This document shows, piece by piece, positions 1 through 5,478 of a stretch of 6,101 bases of DNA. Below the pieces are notes generated by a model that was not told the origin of the DNA, made no database searches, and saw nothing but the letters and a program-made list of their open reading frames with translations. Numbering within the stretch: position 1 is the stretch's first letter; each line of letters starts with the position of its first letter. Position numbers and translations under genes: made by a program. This DNA comes from an uncultured Roseburia sp. (GTDB lineage Bacteria; Bacillota; Clostridia; Lachnospirales; Lachnospiraceae): assembly GCA_946055175.1 (NCBI GenBank), contig CAMGET010000094.1, positions 1 through 6,101 on the forward strand, written 5' to 3'.

Positions 1-9
1 AGAGAAAGC

Positions 10-404
10 ATGACACTCGAAGAACTTCAGAAGTGCTTTGACGTGTTGGGGGGTTCTATTGAATTCAATCTAAGTTATCCGGATGGAAAAGTCCGAAACT
101 CACAAGCCAATTACGAGATGCTTCTGTTGGATACGTGGAACTTGGCAAAAGGCATGGTTCTAAGGGTGAGGAATATCTGGAGAAGATGCAAACGGTTCTA
201 AAGAATATGGAATTAACAGTCGCCTATGCGCTTGGAGAAAATATAGATGATGAGCCTGCTGATGAAGAACCGGATGACTTTAATCATATGAAAATGCTGG
301 AAGGAAGGCGGGTTCTCCTTGTAGATGACAACGAACTGAACCGTGAGATTATAGGCTAAAGAATTGCTGCTGAATTGAACGCTGAAATTGTTTTTGGCAA
401 ATAG
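10..404 (+). pseudogene. Remnant of a hybrid histidine kinase / response-regulator receiver domain
   Basis: This is a broken coding remnant in more than one frame. The supportable part is at about 291-356, which encodes MLEGRRVLLVDDNELNREI. That is the first beta strand and acidic pocket of a receiver (REC) domain, with the Asp-Asp pair at 324-329. An acidic linker (ENIDDEPADEEPDDF) precedes it, as often seen between the kinase core and REC of hybrid kinases. The frame stops at 357-359, long before the phospho-accepting Asp. The expected continuation AKELLLN is found in another phase from 355, so an extra ATAG at 351-354 would explain the break. A separate open stretch at 10-201 (MTLEELQKCFDVLGG...) may be an upstream piece of the same gene, but I do not recognise it. 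The product cannot be a working regulator. The kinase assignment is inference; the REC start is clear. Confidence 0.55.
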
Positions 405-416
405 CTGTATCATTAT

Positions 417-446
417 TTGCACTCCATATTAGAAATGTGTTAGAAT
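417..446 (+). promoter_or_regulatory. Putative sigma-A promoter with extended -10 for the acyltransferase-holA pair
   Basis: TTGCAC at 417-422 is separated by 18 nt from TAGAAT at 441-446. The -10 is preceded by TGT (438-440), giving an extended -10 (TGTTAGAAT). The predicted start near 453 would leave a leader of about 75 nt before the ATG at 531. It is the best vegetative promoter between the kinase remnant and the acyltransferase, and it would also drive holA, which follows without a gap. Confidence 0.45.
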
Positions 447-530
447 AAGGCAGTAGATTTTTAGTGTGATTTTTTTGTCGTATCAAAGGGCGTTCTTCGT
501 GGCAAAAGTAACGTCCCTATAGGAGTATGT

Positions 531-1604
531 ATGTCGAAAGAACGAGAGAATAATTTTGATTTGCTCCGTATTTTATGCACCATTGGAGTGATATTGTTGC
601 ATATCAGCTCTATTTTTATGAATGGAGTGACGGATGAAACCTCTTTAGGAGGGCTTTATCAGCAATATACATGGGAGGTCTGCCTGTTTTATGTGGCACC
701 GCGTTTTGCGGTACCTTGTTTTGTGATGTTATCAGGTGCTTTTATTTTGGCAGATGGTAGGAATGCAGATTTTGGCTTTTTCTACAAAAAATCATGGAAA
801 AGGCTTGGCATACCTACTCTTATTTTTAGTGCAGGCTATACCATTTTTTCTATTATGAAATCGGTTATTTCTTGTGGCGGAGTATTCACACCGGATATGG
901 TGATTGAACCACTGAAATACTGGGCAGTAGGATTCCCTTATTATCATATGTGGTATCTTTACATGCTAATCGGTTTATATGTGATGGCACCGGCAGTGAT
1001 TCTGGTTAGGCAGCATGTTTCGGAAAAGGCATTTGAACTGGCTGCATGGGTACTTTTGGCAGTTGGATGTTTAAGTGGAATGACAAGCACCTATACGTTT
1101 TTCTGGGATTTTGGCTATTCCTTTTGCTATCTGGGATATTTTATGCTCGGATATGTATTGCGTAAAAAGTTTCTTGTAAAGAAATATAACACGCATGGTA
1201 TCTGCATGATTTTCTGTGGAATACTCATTGAATATGCGATGGCAATTTTATGGTATAATCAGGCAGTAATAGGAGAAATGGCGACATTTTTTAATTATTC
1301 TATTATTGAACCGTTATCACCAATGACAGCATGTGCAGCTATATTAATCTTTATGGGATTTGCAAGACTGGATATAAAAATAAATTTTGGAAGAGCGGCA
1401 GCGGACACTTTTTTGATTTACCTGATTCATGCTGCATTTGTAACAGTGTATCATGCAGGTATCAGGCATTATATGGGTGTAGAAGCAGATGCAAGAATCA
1501 TGATTCCTTTGGGTGTGATAGTTATTTATGCTGCATCCGGTGTGTTTGCAAGAGCATGGGAAGAAAGTTATAGCCGGATAGTGAAAAGAAAAGAGAAAAT
1601 ATAG
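531..1604 (+). CDS. Membrane acyltransferase, acyltransferase_3 family (OafA/WecH-like)
   Basis: A 357-residue polytopic membrane protein. Proteins of this family transfer acyl groups, usually acetyl, to sugars or other cell-surface molecules at the membrane. The N-terminus NFDLLRILCTIGVILLHIS carries the family hallmark: Arg13 and His24 in the first membrane helix, His24 being the likely catalytic residue. Other supporting segments are VPCFVMLSGAFIL (61-73), YYHMWYLYMLIGLYVMAP (137-154) and FLIYLIH (294-300), among roughly ten hydrophobic helices. The length suits a stand-alone member without the extra C-terminal SGNH domain of some OafA proteins. The start is supported by AGGAG at 521-525, five bases before the ATG. 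The stop TAG abuts the holA ATG, so the two are probably cotranscribed. The acceptor is unknown; surface polysaccharide or cell-wall glycan is a guess. The family call is firm, the substrate is not. Confidence 0.82.
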   Translation: MSKERENNFDLLRILCTIGVILLHISSIFMNGVTDETSLGGLYQQYTWEVCLFYVAPRFAVPCFVMLSGAFILADGRNADFGFFYKKSWKRLGIPTLIFSAGYTIFSIMKSVISCGGVFTPDMVIEPLKYWAVGFPYYHMWYLYMLIGLYVMAPAVILVRQHVSEKAFELAAWVLLAVGCLSGMTSTYTFFWDFGYSFCYLGYFMLGYVLRKKFLVKKYNTHGICMIFCGILIEYAMAILWYNQAVIGEMATFFNYSIIEPLSPMTACAAILIFMGFARLDIKINFGRAAADTFLIYLIHAAFVTVYHAGIRHYMGVEADARIMIPLGVIVIYAASGVFARAWEESYSRIVKRKEKI

Positions 1605-2606
1605 ATGAAGACAATTGACGAAGATATCAGAAACGGACAATATAAAACGATGTATCTTTTGTATGGAGATGAGGCATATTTAAAAAAACAATACAAGGAT
1701 AAATTGATAAAGGCACTGGTAGCAGAAGGGGATACGATGAACTTTTCTGCTTATGAAGGGAAGGGAATTAATCCGAAAGAACTGATTGACTTAGCGGAAA
1801 CGCTTCCCTTTTTTGCAGAACGCCGTGTCATTTTAGTTGAAAATAGTGGATTTTTTAAAAATTCCTGTGATGATTTAGCGGAATACCTTTTAGAACCGGC
1901 GGCAAGTACCTGTTTTCTTTTTGTAGAAGAGGAAGTGGATAAGCGTTCAAAAATGTATAAAGCAGTAGCAAAAGCAGGAAAAGCTGTGGAATTCGGAACA
2001 CAAAACGAAGAACTTCTGACACGTTGGATTCTTTCACGCCTTAAGAAGGAAAATAAGAATATAACAGGTAATGTGATGCAGCTTTTCATAAGTAAGACGG
2101 GTACGGATATGGGAAATATTGACCGAGAACTGGAGAAGCTTCTCTGTTATACCATGGGGCGGGATGTGATTAAGGCAGAGGATGTAGAAGCCATCACTAC
2201 CGAGCAGGTGACAAATAAGATTTTTGATATGGTAAATGCAATAGCTGAACATGAACAAAAAAAAGCACTGGATTTCTACTATGATTTATTAACGCTAAAA
2301 GAACCACCGATGCGTATCCTCTTTCTGATTACCAGACAGTTTCAGATTTTGATGAGTTTAAAGGATATGGGAAGCAAAGGATTTGACCAGAGTACAATTG
2401 CCTCAAAGGTAGGAATCCCACCATTTGCTGTGCGAAAAAATCAGGCACAGGCAAAAGGATTTACAACGGAACAGTTAAAACAGGCAATCCGAGACGGCGT
2501 GGAGTTGGAAGAGTCTGTAAAAACCGGACGAATGAATGATCAGATGGCAGTAGAACTGTTTATTGTGAAATACAGTAAAAAAAGCGAAAGAAAAACACCA
2601 GTATGA
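1605..2606 (+). CDS. holA: DNA polymerase III subunit delta
   Basis: The 333-residue product matches DNA polymerase III delta (HolA, called YqeN in Bacillus), the clamp-loader subunit that opens the beta sliding clamp and sits with tau/gamma and delta-prime. The N-terminus MYLLYGDEAYLKKQYKDKL (16-34) is the typical opening of domain I. ERRVILVENSGFF (72-84) and FLFVEEEVDKRSKMYK (104-119) follow as in the family. Domain II is at about 141-212 (DRELEKLLCYT; EDVEAITTEQVTNKIFDMVNAI). The helical C-terminal domain contains PPMRILFLITRQFQILM (234-250) and ends with the characteristic ELEESVKTGRMNDQMAVEL (300-318). Length is normal. The ATG follows the upstream stop with no gap and only a weak purine-rich stretch (AAGAGAAAA) serves as a ribosome site, which suggests translational coupling. 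The TGA stop lies inside a terminator loop. Placement beside rpsT, gpr and spoIIP agrees with B. subtilis. Confidence 0.95.
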   Translation: MKTIDEDIRNGQYKTMYLLYGDEAYLKKQYKDKLIKALVAEGDTMNFSAYEGKGINPKELIDLAETLPFFAERRVILVENSGFFKNSCDDLAEYLLEPAASTCFLFVEEEVDKRSKMYKAVAKAGKAVEFGTQNEELLTRWILSRLKKENKNITGNVMQLFISKTGTDMGNIDRELEKLLCYTMGRDVIKAEDVEAITTEQVTNKIFDMVNAIAEHEQKKALDFYYDLLTLKEPPMRILFLITRQFQILMSLKDMGSKGFDQSTIASKVGIPPFAVRKNQAQAKGFTTEQLKQAIRDGVELEESVKTGRMNDQMAVELFIVKYSKKSERKTPV

Positions 2607-2623
2607 CGGTACTGGTGTTTTTT
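2591..2623. terminator. Bidirectional rho-independent terminator shared by holA and rpsT
   Basis: The arms 2591-2603 (AAAAACACCAGTA) and 2610-2622 pair perfectly over 13 bp around a six-base loop (TGACGG). A T-run at 2618-2623 follows the plus-strand stem and the A-run at 2591-2595 gives a U-tract for minus-strand transcripts. It can therefore end both the holA transcript and the converging rpsT transcript. The holA TGA stop is the first three bases of the loop. The rpsT stop is about 60 bases away. Confidence 0.9.
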
Positions 2624-2657
2624 CATGCTTACAATTTTGCTTCTGCAGAAAGCAAAT

Positions 2658-2671
2658 AAATTCGCGAATTT
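2658..2671. repeat. Perfect 14-bp palindrome between rpsT and the terminator
   Basis: AAATTCGCGAATTT reads the same on both strands without a spacer. It lies in the 3' untranslated part of the rpsT transcript, between the rpsT stop and the shared terminator. As RNA it could form only a weak five-pair hairpin with a CGCG loop. A dimeric DNA-binding protein could use such a site, but no candidate is visible nearby and it may be chance in AT-rich DNA. Confidence 0.4.
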
Positions 2672-2684
2672 TAATCTATGCTAA

Positions 2685-2948
2685 TTAAGCTAATGTATTA
2701 ACAAGTTTTGTAATACGGGAAACTTTTCTAGCAGCGTTGTTCTTATGGTAAACTCCCTTAGTGCAAGCACTTTCGATTGTGGAGATTGCAGTAGATAATG
2801 CAGCGTTTGCAGCTTCTTTATCTTTTGCAACAACAGCAGCTTCAACTTTTTTGATTGCTGTCTTAACTTCAGATCTGATAGATTTGTTTCTAGCAGCTCT
2901 AATCTCTGTTACTAAAATTCTTTTCTTAGCAGATTTAATGTTAGCCAA
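2685..2948 (-). CDS. rpsT: 30S ribosomal protein S20
   Basis: The 87-residue product is small ribosomal subunit protein S20, which binds the 5' domain and the 3' minor domain of 16S rRNA. It opens with the family signature ANIKSAKKRILVTE, followed by ARNKSIRSEVKTAIKKVEAA, and ends KGVYHKNNAARKVSRITKLVNTLA. It is strongly basic, helical and of normal length. I place the start at the TTG of 2946-2948. GGAGGTG at 2955-2961 sits six bases upstream, and the residues after it match the usual S20 N-terminus. A longer reading from another TTG at 2963 would bury the ribosome site inside the gene. E. coli rpsT also starts with UUG, where that codon is linked to autoregulation. The gene has its own promoter and leader, converges on holA and diverges from gpr. 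Confidence 0.96.
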   Translation of the reverse strand: MANIKSAKKRILVTEIRAARNKSIRSEVKTAIKKVEAAVVAKDKEAANAALSTAISTIESACTKGVYHKNNAARKVSRITKLVNTLA

Positions 2949-2954
2949 TCCGTA

Positions 2955-2961
2955 CACCTCC
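2955..2961 (-). promoter_or_regulatory. Strong Shine-Dalgarno that fixes the TTG start of rpsT
   Basis: On the minus strand this reads GGAGGTG, close to the full anti-16S complement, with a six-base spacer (TACGGA) to the TTG at 2948. It decides the start codon of rpsT against the upstream in-frame TTG at 2963, which has no such site before it. Confidence 0.85.
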
Positions 2962-2990
2962 AATTTTACTATGGTTATTGTTCATGATTG

Positions 2991-3025
2991 TTACATTAAA
3001 GCCGGACACGGACAGTTCAATGTAA
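2991..3025 (-). promoter_or_regulatory. Predicted hairpin in the rpsT mRNA leader
   Basis: In the rpsT transcript, TTACATTGAA (3025-3016) can pair with TTTAATGTAA (3000-2991) over ten pairs, one of them G-U. An apical CCG/CGG mini-stem closes a four-base loop inside. The loop side contains a tandem TGTCCGTGTCCG. The hairpin starts only a few bases after the predicted transcription start and ends about 30 bases before the ribosome site. Ribosomal protein leaders often bind their own product, so an autoregulatory role is possible. That role is inference; only the pairing is seen. Confidence 0.4.
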
Positions 3026-3037
3026 ACATACCTTGAT

Positions 3038-3066
3038 AGTATATGGTATTTATTTCAAACTGTCAA
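3038..3066 (-). promoter_or_regulatory. Sigma-A promoter of rpsT
   Basis: Read on the minus strand, TTGACA (3066-3061) is followed after exactly 17 nt by TATACT (3043-3038). This is a perfect -35 and a five-of-six -10, as expected for a highly expressed ribosomal protein gene. The predicted start near 3031 gives a leader of about 80 nt. Confidence 0.85.
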
Positions 3067-3085
3067 GAGATAAAAAGAAAAATGT

Positions 3086-3115
3086 TGGATATTTTTTAAA
3101 ATAACAGGCACACTA
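3086..3115 (+). promoter_or_regulatory. Possible sigma-G-type promoter of gpr
   Basis: TGGATA at 3086-3091, 17 nt, then CACACTA at 3109-3115 resembles the forespore sigma-G pattern (TGAATA, about 17-18 nt, CATACTA), with one mismatch in each box. A start near 3122 would give a leader of about 30 nt that contains the whole ribosome site AGGGAGG (3142-3148). In B. subtilis gpr is transcribed in the forespore by sigma-F and sigma-G, so such a promoter is expected. The match was found by eye. Confidence 0.4.
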
Positions 3116-3153
3116 TTTTTAAGAAGAGAACGTATTATAATAGGGAGGCTGCT

Positions 3154-3969
3154 ATGTATCAGATTCGAACAGACCTTGCATTGGAAACACAGGAAAAGAT
3201 GCAAGAGGACAAAGTAGACTTAAAGGGAGTATCGTTTTCGGAAGAAGAGATAGATACAAATCTTGTGATTAGTACGGTTGTGATAGAGACGGAAAATGGT
3301 GCGAAAACGATGGGAAAGCCTAAGGGAACCTATATTACGATTGAAGCCGGTAATATGGATGAGGAAGATGAGGACTACCATCGGGAAATTTCGACGCAGC
3401 TTGCGCGTGTAATCAAAAAACTGGTTCCTGTAAAAAAAGAGGAGCTTTCCGTACTGGTGGTGGGACTTGGAAACCGGGCAGTGACGCCCGACTCCTTAGG
3501 GCCGCGTGTAGTGGATAATCTTTATATAACGCGACATATTTTAAATGAATATGGAAAGTTTGCATTTGGGAAAGAAGGTGTGAATCGTATCAGTAGTATT
3601 GTTCCAGGAGTGATGGCGCAGACAGGGATGGAATCAATGGAAATTGTAGCTGCAGTTGTAAAGGAAACCAAACCGGATTTTGTCATTGTAGTCGATGCGT
3701 TAGCAGCCAGAAACACAAAACGTCTCAATCGGACAATTCAGGTAACAGATACGGGTATTAATCCGGGAAGCGGAGTAGGGAATCATAGGCATGGCATTAA
3801 TGAAAAAAGCCTTGGGGTTCCTGTGATTGCAATTGGAATTCCAACCGTGGTAGATGCCGCGACAATTGTAAATGATACGATGGCATCCCTACTATCTGCA
3901 CTTAGTCAGAATGAAGAGTGGAAACGAATAGGAAATTCTGTAAACGAATTAAATGACAGCGAGAAATAG
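3154..3969 (+). CDS. gpr: Germination protease GPR, cut short by an in-frame TAG
   Basis: GPR (peptidase family A25) is made as a zymogen in the forespore and, on germination, degrades the small acid-soluble proteins that coat spore DNA. The N-terminus YQIRTDLALETQE matches the region where the zymogen cleaves itself. LVVGLGNRAVTPDSLGPRVV (101-120) and FVIVVDALAARN (176-187) carry the two conserved, probably catalytic aspartates, Asp113 and Asp181. GSGVGNHRHG (205-214) and GVPVIAIGIPTVVDA (221-235) are further family blocks. AGGGAGG at 3142-3148 lies five bases before the ATG. The frame stops at TAG 3967-3969 after 271 residues, yet the same frame continues with a typical GPR C-terminus to 4095. 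The intact protein would have 313 residues. Either this gene is a nonsense mutant, or the TAG is read through or is a sequencing error. spoIIP follows, as in Bacillus. Confidence 0.9.
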   Translation: MYQIRTDLALETQEKMQEDKVDLKGVSFSEEEIDTNLVISTVVIETENGAKTMGKPKGTYITIEAGNMDEEDEDYHREISTQLARVIKKLVPVKKEELSVLVVGLGNRAVTPDSLGPRVVDNLYITRHILNEYGKFAFGKEGVNRISSIVPGVMAQTGMESMEIVAAVVKETKPDFVIVVDALAARNTKRLNRTIQVTDTGINPGSGVGNHRHGINEKSLGVPVIAIGIPTVVDAATIVNDTMASLLSALSQNEEWKRIGNSVNELNDSEK

Positions 3970-4095
3970 GAGCTGATTCGGGAACTTTTATCACCCGGAT
4001 TAAATATTATGTTTGTGACACCAAAGGATATTGATGAATCGGTAAAGCGATTAAGTTTTACGATATCGGAGGGAATCAATATGGCACTTGCATAA
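3970..4095 (+). pseudogene. gpr: In-frame C-terminal segment of gpr beyond the TAG
   Basis: Directly after TAG 3967-3969, with no change of frame, 41 codons follow up to TAA 4093-4095. They begin ELIRELLSPGLNIMFVTPKD and end RLSFTISEGINMALA. LIRELLSP, MFVTPKDID and the closing GIN.AL are how GPR proteins normally end, so this is the missing tail rather than intergenic DNA. No start codon with a ribosome site lies inside, so independent translation is unlikely. The lack of further stops or indels suggests the nonsense change is recent, tolerated, or not real. Confidence 0.85.
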
Positions 4096-4100
4096 AATAT

Positions 4101-4128
4101 GCATAATAGAAAGAAAAAAGCATATGAT
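4101..4128 (+). promoter_or_regulatory. Possible sigma-E-type promoter near spoIIP
   Basis: GCATAAT at 4101-4107, 13 nt, then CATATGAT at 4121-4128 resembles the mother-cell sigma-E pattern (-35 near GMATATT, -10 near CATACAAT, spacer 13-15). In B. subtilis spoIIP is under sigma-E control. A start six to seven bases downstream would fall on or beside the predicted ATG at 4134, which is a difficulty: the mRNA would be nearly leaderless. The match is weak and by eye. Confidence 0.25.
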
Positions 4129-4133
4129 ATACT

Positions 4134-5405
4134 ATGTATCATTATCAGTTTATTAGAAAAAATAGGGGAAAAAATTATGGAATCATAGCAACACTTTGTA
4201 TTACAGCGGTGTTGCTTTTCTTTGTGGAATACAGTGGGCATGGCAAAGCTTTTAGGCGGGAGGCGATGAGAATGCTTTGTCAGGATGTAGTAGCTTACTG
4301 CCTTCCTTTTTTTACATATATGGATGAACCGATTAAAGAGAAAAGTATAGATGAGGTACTATTGTGCTACGTTTTCCCATTTTTAAGACAAAAGCAGGAA
4401 GTTGCGGCATATCAGACTCAGGTGGAGAGTGAGCTTTCTTATGAGATGATTCTGGCAATGGAAGCAGCGGCAGAATCTTATATTGATGAAGAGACAGGGG
4501 AACTTGTGGGAGATGCCGGAATAGAAGAACTGGTGCCGGAACTTTTTGCAGAGAAGGAAAATGGGCAGGAGGATGACGGGCAGGCTGTACAGGCGGTTAT
4601 AACCGGTTCATTAAAAGGGAGAACCGAAAAAGCAGTGGAATATTCAAGGGAAAAACTGGCGGATTTTGATTATTTGATAAAGAATTTTTACAGAGTGGAT
4701 AAGACTACAACGATTACCGGAGAACAGTTAAATGCAAGCGAAATGCTCGCAAAGAATATGACCTTAACCCATGATGCAGACAGTCCGCAGATATTGATTT
4801 ATCATACACATTCTCAAGAGGGATATGCGGATTCAGTGCCGGGTGATGCAACCACTACAGTTGTAGGAGTAGGTGATTATCTGACGCAGATTTTAGAAGA
4901 GGAATATGGATTAAATGTGATTCATCATAAAGGGGAATACGATGTGGTAACCCGTGACAATGCATACTCTTTGGCAGGTCCTGCGATAGAACAGATTTTG
5001 ACAGAAAATCCAAGTATTGAGGTAGTAATTGATTTACACCGGGACGGAGTAGGGGAAGAAACACGACTTGTAACCAATATTGACGGAGTGGATATGGCAA
5101 AAATTATGTTTGTAAATGGGCTTAGCCGAACAACAAGTGCCGGAAATATTAGTTACTTATATAATCCGAATCTGGCTGATAATCTGGCTTTTTCTTTTCA
5201 GACACAGCTTACAGTTTCCGAATATTATCCGGGATTATCGAGAGGAATCTATTTGAAGGGATATCGCTTTAATCTGCATTATTGTCCGAAGTCCCTGTTA
5301 GTGGAAGTAGGTGCACAAACGAATACGCTGCAAGAAGCAATGAATGCTATGGTTCCGTTGGCGGATGTTTTACATAAGGTAGTGACAGGAGAAAACAAAG
5401 ATTGA
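4134..5405 (+). CDS. spoIIP: Stage II sporulation protein P, peptidoglycan hydrolase
   Basis: SpoIIP is the amidase/endopeptidase of the SpoIID-SpoIIM-SpoIIP complex that thins septal peptidoglycan and drives engulfment of the forespore. The 423-residue product has a basic N-terminus (RKNRGK, 8-13), one membrane helix at about 15-31, a variable acidic region (about 95-150), and the C-terminal amidase domain. Conserved blocks are ILIYHTHSQEGY (220-231) with His224 and His226, VVIDLHRDGV (297-306) with His302, YYPGLSRGIYLKGYRFN (364-380), and SLLVEVGAQTNT (387-398) with Glu391, the likely zinc and catalytic residues. ATG 4134 is the first start after an upstream in-frame stop, and the positive N-terminus before the helix supports it, but no clear Shine-Dalgarno precedes it. 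It lies 38 bases after the full-length gpr end, as in the Bacillus gpr-spoIIP pair. The gene looks intact. Confidence 0.95.
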   Translation: MYHYQFIRKNRGKNYGIIATLCITAVLLFFVEYSGHGKAFRREAMRMLCQDVVAYCLPFFTYMDEPIKEKSIDEVLLCYVFPFLRQKQEVAAYQTQVESELSYEMILAMEAAAESYIDEETGELVGDAGIEELVPELFAEKENGQEDDGQAVQAVITGSLKGRTEKAVEYSREKLADFDYLIKNFYRVDKTTTITGEQLNASEMLAKNMTLTHDADSPQILIYHTHSQEGYADSVPGDATTTVVGVGDYLTQILEEEYGLNVIHHKGEYDVVTRDNAYSLAGPAIEQILTENPSIEVVIDLHRDGVGEETRLVTNIDGVDMAKIMFVNGLSRTTSAGNISYLYNPNLADNLAFSFQTQLTVSEYYPGLSRGIYLKGYRFNLHYCPKSLLVEVGAQTNTLQEAMNAMVPLADVLHKVVTGENKD

Positions 5406-5430
5406 AATATAGGGGTTCCATTGCTATAAT
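5402..5430 (+). promoter_or_regulatory. Sigma-A promoter with extended -10 for the PAP2 gene
   Basis: TTGAAA at 5402-5407, 17 nt, then a perfect TATAAT at 5425-5430 preceded by TGC (extended -10). The -35 overlaps the spoIIP stop codon. The start near 5437 leaves a leader of about 40 nt. This lets the phosphatase be made in growing cells independently of the sporulation gene in front. Confidence 0.75.
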
Positions 5431-5478
5431 CTTTCTGATAACATCTTTTGGATGAAATAATTTGAAAAGAGGGAAATG

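Noticed and set aside
397..420. Inverted repeat GCAAATA / TATTTGC as a terminator
   Set aside because: Only seven AT-rich pairs with a ten-base loop and no T-run on either strand. It also overlaps the candidate -35 box.
1331..2258. Several 60-112 codon open frames inside or opposite the acyltransferase and holA
   Set aside because: They overlap confidently identified genes in other frames, lack ribosome sites and recognisable domains, and are rich in the Cys, His and Ser expected of shadow frames.
2636..2656. Hairpin TTTGCTT / AAGCAAA as a separate rpsT terminator
   Set aside because: Short AT-rich stem with no clean U-tract. The strong hairpin at 2591-2623 serves this role better.
2761..3036. 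91-codon plus-strand open frame opposite rpsT
   Set aside because: It is the antisense shadow of rpsT. Its residues follow from the S20 codons and its right part runs through the rpsT leader and promoter.
3136..3141. Perfect TATAAT just before gpr as a sigma-A promoter
   Set aside because: No -35 stands at the right distance and the transcript would start inside or after the gpr ribosome site. A second sigma-G-like pair, GCACA (3108-3112) and CGTATTA (3131-3137), has the same fault.
3967..3969. TAG recoded as an amino acid such as pyrrolysine
   Set aside because: TAG also ends the acyltransferase (1602-1604) and the PAP2 gene (6022-6024) at their natural lengths, so general reassignment is unlikely. 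GPR is not known to contain pyrrolysine. Low-level readthrough remains possible and is kept in the findings.
4177..4188. ATG with a good ribosome site as the true spoIIP start after a one-base deletion
   Set aside because: The frame from 4134 already gives a basic N-terminus followed by a membrane helix, as expected for SpoIIP, so no frameshift is needed. The three-codon frame is probably chance.
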